DNA of 64,000 nucleotides from Litorivicinus sp. (GTDB taxonomy: Bacteria; Pseudomonadota; Gammaproteobacteria; Pseudomonadales; Litorivicinaceae). The notes beneath the pieces are model-generated. The model ran no database searches, was not told where the DNA came from, and saw only the letters and a list, made by a program, of their open reading frames with translations. Shown here one piece after another: positions 8,880 to 18,800 of this stretch. Location: contig JAGYKJ010000007.1 in the NCBI GenBank assembly GCA_018401755.1, forward strand, positions 372,001-436,000. The letters are read 5' to 3'. The position numbers and the translations under genes were made by a program. Numbering within the stretch: the stretch's first letter is position 1; each line of letters opens with the position of its first letter.

Positions 8880-9843
8880 ATGATAAAAGCAAAACGAACT
8901 ATCAGCGCAGTCTTCCCGCCTTGATATTGGCTATGGGCCTGACGGCCCGACCTCAAACGGTGGTAGCAGATGATAACTTTTGCAAGGCAAAACTCTCTGT
9001 CGGTCGTCATCGATCCACCCCGGTGGTGGCTATGATGATTTCGGACGACTTGTACTGGCGTAGCAAACACATCCTGGTAATCCTCTGGCGTCATTGCCGT
9101 CAACCGCGGGTGCCGGCAGCATGGTCACCAACAAACTATATGTACGAACCTCAGGACGGCACGGAAATCGATAGCGTCGAGATTTTGCGTTCGCCGAGAG
9201 GTGGTTGGCGTCGCTATGATTCCCTGAAGTTCAATTATCTTGGTAGTGCGGCATCAGTTGCGGTTTTCTTGTCGGGCCGGGATGTTCCCGTTGAAAATCT
9301 CGCCGACCTGAGAAACTTCGATGGAACTTTCAAATTCTCTGCCAGTGGTAGATCTGGAGGCACTTATGTGTCGATGCTGGTTTTTCGTGCAGGTGGTTAC
9401 GATGTCGATGTCGTTACCGGTTTTGAAGGCTCGAGTGACCAGGTCCTGGCAGTTCTTCGCGAGAGGATGTGCCTGGGATGTCGGGAACATATTCCAGTGT
9501 GATCGACGTCATCAAAAACGAGGGATTGAAGGTGTTCGCTAAAATGGGTGATACAACTGGACCTCTTATGTAAGGCCTACGTGACCACCTGTTGATACAT
9601 AGCAAGCTCCAGGTTCAAATGGCAAGCAGACTTGCTAGTCGCCCCTTTGTTACGGGGCCGGGTGTACCACAGGATCGTGTGAAAATTCTTCAGGATGCAT
9701 TCAAGGCGACACTGGGACCCCCGAATTCCTGGCAGATGCTGAGCGAGTCGGAAAACCAATAGACTACCTGGATCGGAAGAATGCGAAACTATAGCAAGAC
9801 AATCCATGCGCCGGATTCAGTTATTGAATATTCAAAATGAAAA
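8880..9843 (+). pseudogene. tctC: TctC/Bug-family periplasmic substrate-binding protein, broken
   Basis: After a ribosome site (GAGG), ATG at 8880 begins MIKAKRTISAVFP and then shifts into the signal-peptide core PALILAMGL. Later blocks in other frames fit the Bug fold: a GGYDDFGR-like stretch near 9025-9050, AVNRG and GAGSMVTN near 9100-9130, FNYLGSAASVAVFLSGRDVP, KFSASGRSGGTYVSMLVFRA, PFVTGPGVPQDRVKILQDAF and a C-terminal GKPIDYLDRKNAK. A premature stop near 9570 and several frameshifts make it non-functional. It completes the tctABC set downstream of the hydrolase relics. Confidence 0.75.
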
Positions 9844-10456
9844 CCAAAGCCCGAACTCAGATAAGCCTGGTACCCGGATATGACCTAGAGAGACTGCCCT
9901 TTCTAGGCTTACTAAGTACTCGACTTTGCAAAACTGGGGTCACTTAGTCCGTGCTGAACAAGGCTGATTGACGCGTATTTTCTTTTGCTTCATGCGATCA
10001 AGCCGCAGCCAAATTGCCAAAATCATCTGGTTGGCGGGTTTCCCATAAAAATAGACTCTGGTGAGGCCCAATGGTGTGTTAATACTCCTAAGTCGGAGGA
10101 TCAACCTCAGGTTTTGACCACATCCACAGAGCAGTGCAAACATCGCATCACCCAATTCTATATTTGGTGAACAGCGGTCAAGCGACCCTCCAGTATACAT
10201 ATGTCCAATCGTTGGTTTAATCCGCACTGCGCCATTTTAATACGCGATCGACCAGTCACCGCTTCTGTCCACTGATAGTCACCTCTATCTGACTCAGTAT
10301 GACCGCAGTATCAGCTCCCGCAAACCGCTTGGGGGCGCTTACGTCCTCTCATCCTAGTATCTGGACGATTCATTAGATGTATAGTTGGTTTTTGCGTCCT
10401 TGCTTGATTACCGCCGCTAAAGTACCCACTTCTGAAATAACAAAAGCGAGGTCACT
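9844..10456. other. Gene-free stretch between the tct relics and the oxidase gene
   Basis: About 610 bases without a recognisable gene. The longest open frame, on the minus strand at 9940-10227, has no similarity I recognise and no clear ribosome site. The last 60 bases should hold the promoter of the alternative oxidase gene, but no convincing -35/-10 pair or NsrR-type palindrome was seen. It is probably decayed accessory DNA at the right edge of the island. Confidence 0.5.
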
Positions 10457-11089
10457 ATGGAACATAGAAAGCCGGAGAATTTCTCGGATCGTATCGCATT
10501 GGGACTTACCCTCGCGCTCAGGTTTGTGGCTGATACATTTTTTGCAAAACGGTATGGCCATAGGGCCGTTGTGCTCGAGACTGTCGCCGGTGTGCCAGGC
10601 ATGGTCGCAGGCATGTGGCAACATCTCCGCAGTCTACGAGGAATGAAGCATGATTCGCGGGGTTGGATTAAAACACTCCTCGAAGAAGCTGAAAACGAGC
10701 GTATGCATCTTATGATTTTTGTCGAAATAGCAAAGCCAAGCGCATTCGAGCGTTATGCGATCTTGTTTGCGCAGGCAATCTTTTGGAACTTCTATTTTTT
10801 GCTCTATGTATTTTTCCCGAAGGTCGCTCATCGCATGGTTGGTTATTTCGAGGAGCAGGCTGTTATTAGTTACACGCAGTATCTCGAACAGGTTGATGCG
10901 GGCGAGATTGAGAATATTCCTGCTCCAGCGTTGGCGATCGAGTATTACGGTTTACAACAAGACGCGACGTTACGAGATGTCATCTTAAGTGTCCGCGCGG
11001 ATGAGGCAGGACATCGCGATGAAAACCATCAAATGGCGGATGTGTTATCTGCCACGAAAGGGGAACCACTGGGCAGTTCGGCTAAATAA
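10457..11089 (+). CDS. aox: Alternative oxidase (cyanide-insensitive ubiquinol oxidase)
   Basis: A di-iron, membrane-bound ubiquinol oxidase that reduces oxygen to water without pumping protons. The 210 residues carry all iron-ligand motifs. LETVAGVPGM is near residue 41 with the first Glu, LLEEAENERMHLM near 74 has Glu and the first His, YFEEQAV near 130 has Glu, and VRADEAGHRDENH near 179 has Glu and His. The usual DEAHHRD is DEAGHRD here, but the ExxH spacing is kept. Two hydrophobic stretches lie around residues 95-125. The start is ATG with GCGAGG eight bases upstream. The gene stands alone at the edge of the decayed region, convergent with the DUF1853 gene. Bacterial AOX genes are patchily distributed, so transfer is plausible. 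Confidence 0.93.
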   Translation: MEHRKPENFSDRIALGLTLALRFVADTFFAKRYGHRAVVLETVAGVPGMVAGMWQHLRSLRGMKHDSRGWIKTLLEEAENERMHLMIFVEIAKPSAFERYAILFAQAIFWNFYFLLYVFFPKVAHRMVGYFEEQAVISYTQYLEQVDAGEIENIPAPALAIEYYGLQQDATLRDVILSVRADEAGHRDENHQMADVLSATKGEPLGSSAK

Positions 11090-11129
11090 ATGGAAAGCCA
11101 GTCAGTGTTTCCGTTGTGCACCCACAGAT

Positions 11130-12062
11130 TTAGGAATGGGTGACCCAGGCCCGTTCAACAAAGTCATCGGGTAGGATCCATAAACGCGCGCGCTCGGGCC
11201 CCTTACTCATGGCGCGTGAGACTAATGCAAGGACAGTATGATGCGCATTCGCCACGAGATGCTGGGTGGCAATCAAAGGTAACTGGGCAGGACCATGATG
11301 TTGTCCGATCAGTGCGTCGTGACCAACTGGCAGCCAGCCAAAGGTGGAGCCGACTGGGCGGCTCAGAATACGGAATGCCTGATCTCGATCGCGATAACAA
11401 CACCAGTAATTTCCTGTTGTGCTGAACAAAGAGTCTGGCGTTGGTGGGGCACTATTGAGTGCCTCATGATAGGGGTGAATGAGACGTCCAAAGATCCACG
11501 CTTGTCGGTGTGTCGGAGCCGGCAAGTCGCGCCGGGCAAGCACCTGTAACGTGCCAGGATCTTCTGACAGCGGAAGTTGGTGCGTTAGGAGATGATTGAT
11601 CTTTCGATCCAAACGATCCTCGGTACTGGGACCGACCCAGCGGATCGGTGCAAGACGATCTGCTGCGTCGCCGACGCCCGCGTAGTATTTCAGGGCGACC
11701 TCGAGATGAATGATTGCGTCACGAAAGCTCAATAAGAAATCGATTTCACCGCGTGTCTGGTCACCAGCGTGAATCGGAATGCCGTGGCCCAATACGCGCA
11801 TGTCGGGAATCGCGTCAAACAGTGCAGAGAGCAAATGTTCAAATCGACGGCCAAGTCGCTTCGGTGGCCCATTCCATGCCCATTGCTCTGCGATCTCGGT
11901 AGCCAATAGGCCGGTATCGAGCGCGCCGAGCGCAGCCAAGGGGGCTTGTAGCGGCCCTGAGCCCAAGGATACGAGAGGCTGGCTTGCTAAAATCCAATCC
12001 AGTTCGCAACGAATCCAAGCCGGATGATTCGCGTGGCCCTCGGTTTGGTGTGTAATAGGCAT
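11130..12062 (-). CDS. DUF1853 family protein
   Basis: A 310-residue soluble protein of unknown function. The central block LGRRFEHLLSALF, then RGEIDFLLSFRDAIIHLEVA and a following DRLDRKINHLLTHQL are the DUF1853 signature. The acidic and hydrophobic pattern GEIDFL...HLEVALKYY resembles a nuclease-like core, which is inference only. The start ATG at 12062 has AAGGA upstream on the minus strand. This start region is interlocked with that of nadK on the other strand. A C-terminal stub of a relative lies at 1411-1644. Confidence 0.82.
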   Translation of the reverse strand: MPITHQTEGHANHPAWIRCELDWILASQPLVSLGSGPLQAPLAALGALDTGLLATEIAEQWAWNGPPKRLGRRFEHLLSALFDAIPDMRVLGHGIPIHAGDQTRGEIDFLLSFRDAIIHLEVALKYYAGVGDAADRLAPIRWVGPSTEDRLDRKINHLLTHQLPLSEDPGTLQVLARRDLPAPTHRQAWIFGRLIHPYHEALNSAPPTPDSLFSTTGNYWCCYRDRDQAFRILSRPVGSTFGWLPVGHDALIGQHHGPAQLPLIATQHLVANAHHTVLALVSRAMSKGPERARLWILPDDFVERAWVTHS

Positions 12063-12085
12063 TGAAACATCCTTGGGAGCATGCG

Positions 12086-12982
12086 GTGACGAAATTCAAA
12101 CGGGTCGGTCTGATTGGTCGATCAGGTAATCAACTGGCGGTCGATACGATAGCACGCCTTGTCGATTTTCTGCGGGATCAAGGATGTAGCCTGTGGATTG
12201 AAGATGATATTGCGGATGCCGGTGGATTCGAGGGATTGCCGCATTGCGCGCTTGAACGTATCGGTCAGAAAGTTGATCTTGCGATCGTTGTCGGTGGTGA
12301 TGGCAGCCTGCTCGGTGCGTCGCGCGCGCTGGCTCGATTTGAAACCCCAGTACTGGGCGTGAACCGGGGTACATTGGGATTTCTAACGGATATCAGTCCT
12401 GCCGATCTGTTCGAGAAAATCGGCTCAGCGCTTGCCGGCGAATTCACAGAAGAGTTACGGCCGTTACTTGATGTTGAGGTGACTCGTGATGCACGTGTGA
12501 TTGCCCATGCCAATGCGCTCAACGATGTGGTGTTGCATAAAGGGTCATCTGCGCGCATGTTGGGATTTGATTTGTGCATCGACCAGCAGTTTGTCTACTC
12601 AAGTCGGTCTGATGGGTTGATCGTTGCAACCCCAACTGGATCGACTGCCTATGCGTTGTCGGGTGGCGGACCGATTATGCATCCGGCACTCTCTGCAATC
12701 GTCTTGGTGCCGATGTTTCCGCATACCTTAAATGCCCGTCCGATTGTCATCGATGCGCGGTCGGAAATCGTGGTGACCATTACAGAAAAACATCAAGCAT
12801 TGCCACAGATCAGTTGTGATGGACAAACCCATATTTCGTTGTTGTTGGATGATCAAGTCTTCATTCGGCAATCCAGCCAGCAACTGACCCTCCTGCACCC
12901 ACCCGGATATAGCTATTATGAAGTGTGTCGATCGAAGTTGAATTGGGGTGGCCGGATTGAACATGAGCGGGATGGCGAATGA
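12086..12982 (+). CDS. nadK: NAD kinase
   Basis: Phosphorylates NAD to NADP with ATP or inorganic polyphosphate. The GTG start at 12086 is preferred because GGGAG lies seven bases upstream and the product then starts MTKFKRVGLIGR, like family members. A TTG at 12062 is an in-frame alternative. Motifs are VVGGDGSLLGASR near residue 67, NRGTLGFLTD, ANALNDVVLHKG (usually NEV) and GLIVATPTGSTAYALSGGGP. About 298 residues, normal length. It overlaps the next gene by ATGA, which suggests translational coupling. Confidence 0.96.
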   Translation: MTKFKRVGLIGRSGNQLAVDTIARLVDFLRDQGCSLWIEDDIADAGGFEGLPHCALERIGQKVDLAIVVGGDGSLLGASRALARFETPVLGVNRGTLGFLTDISPADLFEKIGSALAGEFTEELRPLLDVEVTRDARVIAHANALNDVVLHKGSSARMLGFDLCIDQQFVYSSRSDGLIVATPTGSTAYALSGGGPIMHPALSAIVLVPMFPHTLNARPIVIDARSEIVVTITEKHQALPQISCDGQTHISLLLDDQVFIRQSSQQLTLLHPPGYSYYEVCRSKLNWGGRIEHERDGE

Positions 12983-13242
12983 ATTCTGTTGATGAACTGA
13001 TTGCATCTCTGACTCCGGAGATGGTCATGGGCTTGAAAAATGCGGTGGAAGTGGGGCGCTTTCCAGATGGGCGAGCAGTGAGTGCACAGCAGCGTGAATG
13101 GATGCTGGAAGCCATTATTCGGTATGAGGAGACCTGCGTACCTGAACCAGAGCGCACCGGCTATATTGATCGAGGGCAATCCGAGTGTGGTTTGCCTGGC
13201 GATGATTTAATAGCGACAACACGGAGTGATGATGATGACTGA
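12979..13242 (+). CDS. DUF1315 family protein (YeaC-like)
   Basis: An 87-residue protein. The N-terminal part (SLTPEMVMGLKNAVEVGRFP, then DGRAVSAQQREWMLEAIIRYE) matches the DUF1315/YeaC pattern of a TPE..LK.AVE.G.WPDG motif. The tail is acidic (RSDDDD). It overlaps nadK by ATGA at its start and pepN at its stop, so the three genes form one unit. The function of the family is not established. Confidence 0.85.
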   Translation: MNSVDELIASLTPEMVMGLKNAVEVGRFPDGRAVSAQQREWMLEAIIRYEETCVPEPERTGYIDRGQSECGLPGDDLIATTRSDDDD

Positions 13243-15829
13243 CGCGCGCGGTCAAATGACCGAGCCTCGAATGACACGATTGACGGATTTTCAGCCCTAT
13301 CCATTTAGGGTGAATCAGGTCGAGCTTACTTTTGAGCTGGATCCGCTCTCCACTCGTGTGACACAGGTCAGTCAATTTGAACGAATTGGTGATGAGGCGG
13401 TCCCCTTAGTTCTGAATGGCCTCGATCTGGCGCTCGAGTCGATTTCGATCGATGGCATGCCCTTGGATCAGACACATTACCGTCGTGTCGACGAGACCCT
13501 GACGATTGATGAGATTCCCGAGTCCTTCACCTTAGTTGTGGTGACCCGGATTGCACCGGCTGCCAACACCGCGCTTGAAGGGCTGTATGTGTCCAACGGG
13601 ATGTTCTGTACGCAATGTGAGGCAGAGGGTTTTCGGCGGATTACTTACTATCCAGATCGTCCGGATGTGTTGGCAAAATTTCGAACTCGGATCGTCGCAC
13701 CAGCTGAGTATCCAACCTTACTCTCGAACGGTAATTTGATCGCAGAAACCACTCATCCAAACGCTGTGCGTGATGTTGTGTGGGAAGATCCATTCCCCAA
13801 GCCGTGCTACTTGTTTGCGCTGGTCGCGGGCGATCTCGCGTGTGTCGCTGATGAGTTTGTGACCATGTCTGGGCGCGCAGTGGATTTACGAATCTATGTG
13901 GAAGCCAAGGATCTGGATCGCGTTGATCACGCCATGCAGTCCCTAAAGCGCGCGATGCTGTGGGACGAGGAGGTGTATGGGCGGGAATATGATCTCGATG
14001 TCTTCATGATCGTTGCCGTGTCACATTTCAATATGGGCGCAATGGAGAATAAAGGGCTCAATATCTTTAACACCAGTTGCGTCTTAGCCAGCCCAGAGTC
14101 AGCCACGGACCAAGCATTTCAGAGAATTGAGGCGATCGTTGCACACGAGTATTTCCATAATTGGTCTGGTAATCGGGTGACCTGTCGGGATTGGTTTCAA
14201 TTGAGTCTCAAGGAAGGGTTTACGGTCTTTAGAGACAGTGCGTTTTCGGCGGATGTCAACAGCCCCGCAGTCAAGCGTATTCAAGATGTGAGTTATTTGC
14301 GGACCGCTCAGTTCAATGAAGACGGCGGCCCGACGGCGCATCCGGTGCAACCAGAGTCTTATCTTGAGATTTCAAACTTTTACACCCTGACGATTTATGA
14401 GAAAGGGGCTGAGGTCGTCCGAATGCTCGCGACGTTATTAGGACCTGAGTTATTTCGGAAAGGGACCGATTTGTATTTTGATCGGCATGATGGGTCGGCA
14501 GCCACCATTGAGGATTTTGTTGCTGCGATGGCCGATGTCTCGGGCCGAGATCTGACTCAGTTTATGCAATGGTATCGGATTGCTGGGACACCAAGGTTAT
14601 CAGTCGATACGACCATGGAAGGGGATACCTTGGTGGTGCAATTGCGACAAGCTGCCCCTGTCATCCACTCGGGCGAATTACCGCCATTTCTGATCCCAAT
14701 CCGCATGGCTGTGATTGATGCAATCTCGGGAGAGGAGATTGTTCCGGAAACAGTCGTCGAGTTGGCCACTGCGAGTCAGACCCTGCGCTTTCCAGGACTA
14801 ACCGGACAGCCTGTGTTATCTGTGCTCAGAGGCCTTTCAGCGCCAGTCAAGTTGGACGTGAGCCGATCACTTGATGAGCGTCTTGCGCTGGCTCGATTTG
14901 ATCAGGATGGCGTCTCACAATGGGATGCAATGCAATCGTTGTGGATCGACACCTTAGTGGACCTGGTCAGAGATGGATCATCTCCACTGCTGCTGCCGGT
15001 CACGGAACTCGTCTCTGGACTGCTACAGGACGCAACGGCCTTGCGTGATCCGGCTCGGCTTGCAGAGTTACTGACATTACCGGCAGATACCGTGTTGTGG
15101 GATCGAATGCGCCCGGCTGATCCGCAAGCCATTGTGTCAGTGCGTAAGCAATTGCGTACGCACTTGGCCAGGGAGTTGGCTGACCAATGGTCTGGGGTGT
15201 ATCACGCGATGCAGGTGGACGGTCCCTATCGACCTGTAGCAGGTGAGATTGGACAACGAAGCCTTGGATTACTTGCGCTTGGGATGATGGCCCGCCATGG
15301 CGGCTGTGATGCGGTTCTAACCGCCCTGTTTGACCACGCCACGAATTTGACCGAACGGTTTGCAGCCTATCGGATCGCGCGTGTGGATGCGTCGGCCGAT
15401 GTCGGGGTGACCCTTAGTGAGCGCTTTCTTGCCGCAGCCGAAACAGATGAAGTGCTTGACTTATGGTTGTCCACTGAAGCGGTGAATGAGTCGACAGCGA
15501 CACTTGAACGTGTGCAGGAGCTGACCATGCATCCTCGCTTTAGCTGGACAAACCCGAATCGAGTACGGGCCGTGGTGGGCGCTTTCGCACATCGCAATGT
15601 AAAAGCATTTCATTGTGCTGAGGGCTATGCATGGCTGGCCGATGTGATCGGTCGACTGGACCAGTCAAACCCACAGATGGCCTCTCGCATGGTACAACCT
15701 TTGGGACAGTGGGCGCTGTTGGCAACACCTTATGCAACGGCAATGCAGGCGGCACTGGAATCACTTGCTGTCATGAAGTTGTCAACAGATTTGTATGAAA
15801 TTGTCGAGAAGAGTCGTAAGCCGTCGTGA
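13235..15829 (+). CDS. pepN: Aminopeptidase N (M1 zinc metallopeptidase)
   Basis: Removes N-terminal residues from peptides in the cytoplasm. About 864 residues, close to the 870 of E. coli PepN. The substrate-binding GAMENKGLNIFN lies near residue 268. The zinc motif HEYFHNWSGNRVTC near 304 is followed 18 residues later by the third ligand Glu in LKEGFTVFRD. The C-terminal half is the helical domain typical of the bacterial enzyme. Four start codons occur in a row (GTG then three ATG at 13226-13237). GGAG at 13223-13226 favours the last ATG. Confidence 0.95.
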   Translation: MTDARGQMTEPRMTRLTDFQPYPFRVNQVELTFELDPLSTRVTQVSQFERIGDEAVPLVLNGLDLALESISIDGMPLDQTHYRRVDETLTIDEIPESFTLVVVTRIAPAANTALEGLYVSNGMFCTQCEAEGFRRITYYPDRPDVLAKFRTRIVAPAEYPTLLSNGNLIAETTHPNAVRDVVWEDPFPKPCYLFALVAGDLACVADEFVTMSGRAVDLRIYVEAKDLDRVDHAMQSLKRAMLWDEEVYGREYDLDVFMIVAVSHFNMGAMENKGLNIFNTSCVLASPESATDQAFQRIEAIVAHEYFHNWSGNRVTCRDWFQLSLKEGFTVFRDSAFSADVNSPAVKRIQDVSYLRTAQFNEDGGPTAHPVQPESYLEISNFYTLTIYEKGAEVVRMLATLLGPELFRKGTDLYFDRHDGSAATIEDFVAAMADVSGRDLTQFMQWYRIAGTPRLSVDTTMEGDTLVVQLRQAAPVIHSGELPPFLIPIRMAVIDAISGEEIVPETVVELATASQTLRFPGLTGQPVLSVLRGLSAPVKLDVSRSLDERLALARFDQDGVSQWDAMQSLWIDTLVDLVRDGSSPLLLPVTELVSGLLQDATALRDPARLAELLTLPADTVLWDRMRPADPQAIVSVRKQLRTHLARELADQWSGVYHAMQVDGPYRPVAGEIGQRSLGLLALGMMARHGGCDAVLTALFDHATNLTERFAAYRIARVDASADVGVTLSERFLAAAETDEVLDLWLSTEAVNESTATLERVQELTMHPRFSWTNPNRVRAVVGAFAHRNVKAFHCAEGYAWLADVIGRLDQSNPQMASRMVQPLGQWALLATPYATAMQAALESLAVMKLSTDLYEIVEKSRKPS

Positions 15830-15862
15830 CCTAACAGCCTATTGATCTGGAGATCTGATCCC

Positions 15863-18800
15863 ATGGTGACTACAGAAGCACACCGCGTGTCTATCTTAAA
15901 TGCCATCGGTGATCGGGCGCCGGCAGCGCTGAAGCCCTTCATGCCGGCGTTTTCCGAACGTTTTTTGACCAGTCTGTCAGATGATGATCTTGGCCGCTTT
16001 GACATTGACGATTTGGTGGGCGCAGTCTTGTTCGCATTTGAGCATTTTGCTGTCAAACCCCTGCCATCGTTCGATTTGCTTAACCCAGGTTTTGAGGAAT
16101 TTGGTTGGCAGAGCGAGCATACCGTGATGGTACTCCATCATGCCGATATTCCATTTTTGGTGGATACTCTTCGCATTGAGCTTGCACGGTTATCGATTGA
16201 GGTTCACACGCAGGTCAATCTTGTCTTAAGCACCGAGCGCGATGCGCAAGGCACGCTCGTTGGAGTTGCCCGCCTCGATGAATCGCCTCACGAACAGCGT
16301 GAAAGCCTGATTTGGCTCGAAATCGATCGGAAACCTCAGAACGACGAGTTGCGGCAGATTAAGGCTGCCTTGCAACAGGTCTTAGTTGATTTACGGCTGG
16401 TGGTTGCGGATTTTCCAGCGATGCAATCTGTCTGTCGTGAGCTCGCCGATCGCCTCGATCAAAAAGCTGACGTGATTGATGGTGCAAGTGAGGCCGCCGC
16501 CTTTGTGCGCTGGTTAATTGCGGATCAATTTACTTTCTTAGGAATTGAGTATTTTCAGGTTGCCGAAGATGGCGCCCTGGTGGGGCAATCAGAGCGTGCC
16601 TTAGGGGTTTCCAAACTGGTTGCGTTGACGGACAGCGTGCATTCTCGGGTGAGTCGATGTACAGCACCCAGCTCACTTGAGGATCTGATCGTATTCGCAA
16701 AGGCCCCGGTGAGATCGCGCATCCATCGTGCCGCCTATCCCGATGTCGTGGCGATTTTGGACTGTGATATGAACGGGCAGGTGTTGGGTGAGTTTCGGTT
16801 GATTGGGCTCTACACCGCACGCGCGTATCTGCAGGTCATCTCAGAGATTCCGGTGGTTCGTGCGAAGGTTGCGACGGTCGTGGCGCGATCAGGATTTTTC
16901 CCAGGAACTCATAATCACAAACAGCTGATGCAAATCCTGCAGGTTTATCCACGGGATGACTTATTTCAAAGTGGTACTGAACGCTTGGTTGAGCATTCTC
17001 TCGAAATCGTCAAGCTGCATGAACGTCGACGGGTCAAATTGCTCTTAAATCGGGATCCCTTCGGATTCTTCTGTTCCGCCCTACTGTTCATTCCGCGTGA
17101 TCTCTACACCACGGAATCGCGTTTGGCGATCCAGCATCTCCTCAGCGACGCCCTGCATGCAGACGACGCATCCTTTAGTACGTATTTTTCAGAGAGCATT
17201 TTTGCGCGGGTGCAGATGATTTTTCGGCTGCAACCGCACGCGCCGGTCCCTGAGGTGCGCGAGCTTGAGCGTGCCGTGACAGAGTCGGTGACTAGCTGGA
17301 GCGATCAGTTGCGGGCCGCTTTAGATGCAGACTTGGGGGATGAACGTGCCAACGCACTCTTTGCGCGCTATGGATCTGCGTTTCCAGCCGGGTATCGGGA
17401 AGACTTTAAGCCACGCCGTGCCGTCTATGATATCGCGCATGCGGAAGCGCTCACGGTCGATCAAGCGGTCGGAGTGTCTTTGTATCAACCGATTGAGTCC
17501 GGCCTGTCTGAACTGCGTCTAAAGCTCTTCAGTCTCGGCCAGCCGGTGCCTTTATCTGATAGTTTGCCGCTGATGGAAGATCTCGGTGCACGGGTATTAT
17601 CGGATACGTCTTATCAGGTTCGGGGGAAAGATCGCCTGGTCTGGATCCACGATTATCGCATTGATTTGCCTGGCTCTTTGGATGTGGTGGAGATTCGGGA
17701 GGCATTTCAAGAGGCTTTCATCAGCGCTTGGCAGCGCACTGCGGAGTCCGATGGACTGTGTCGACTTGTGGTCTTGGCGAATCTCGCATGGCGTGATGTC
17801 GCGTTGATTCGGGCGCTGTGTCGTTATTTGAAGCAAATCGGTTTTGAGTTATCACCGGATTGGATGGCCGACGCGTTGGCCTCTTATCCAGTCTTGGCGC
17901 GTGATCTTGTCGCCTTATTCTATGCCCGCTTTGATCCAAGTAAGAAGCGGCGTGATGCCGTGGAGGACAAAATTGCCGAACGGATTATCCAAGCCTTGGA
18001 TCGTGTCGAGGGCTTGAATGAAGACCGATTTTTTCGGCGGATGTTGGAGTGTATTCGTGCGATTGTGCGAACCAATTTTTTCCAAAAGGTCGGTCGGGCC
18101 TATCGCGGATATTTTAGCTTTAAGCTGACACCTGCTTCGATCTCAGAGATGCCGAAGCCCATCCCAATGTTTGAGATCTTTGTCTATTCGCCCCGGGTTG
18201 AAGGTGTGCACTTGCGCGGTGGTCCGGTGGCACGCGGCGGGCTGCGTTGGTCTGATCGCGGGGAAGATTATCGCACCGAGGTGTTGGGTCTAGTAAAAGC
18301 CCAGCAGGTGAAAAACTCCATGATTGTACCCGTCGGCGCGAAAGGCGGATTTTTTCCAAAGGCACTGCCAACGGGTGATCGCGATGCAATTCAGGCAGAG
18401 GCGATTGCGTGTTATGAACTCTTTATTTCTGGCTTATTGGATGTCACTGATAACCTCGTGCACGGTGAGATCGTGGCACCGAAAGAGACGCGTATCCACG
18501 ATCAATCTGATCCGTATCTTGTGGTGGCGGCGGATAAAGGAACCGCTACTTTTTCAGATATTGCCAATCGTCTGTCCGAATCGCGTGGATTTTGGCTTGG
18601 CGATGCCTTCGCATCGGGGGGTTCAGCAGGATATGACCATAAAAAGATGGGCATTACTGCACGCGGCGCGTGGGTGAGCGTGCAGCACCATTTTCGTGCG
18701 CTCGGTCGAAATTGCCAGACCGAGCCCTTCACGGCGGTTGGGGTCGGCGATATGGGCGGTGATGTGTTTGGGAATGGCATGATGTGCTCGCCAATGACAC

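Noticed and set aside
9940-10227. 95-codon minus-strand frame in the gene-free stretch
   Set aside because: No recognisable motif, no ribosome site, sits in decayed DNA.
1646-10456. Classical genomic island or prophage integrated at tRNA-Asp
   Set aside because: No integrase or phage gene, and no copy of the tRNA 3' end was found near the right border, so only a decayed accessory region can be claimed.
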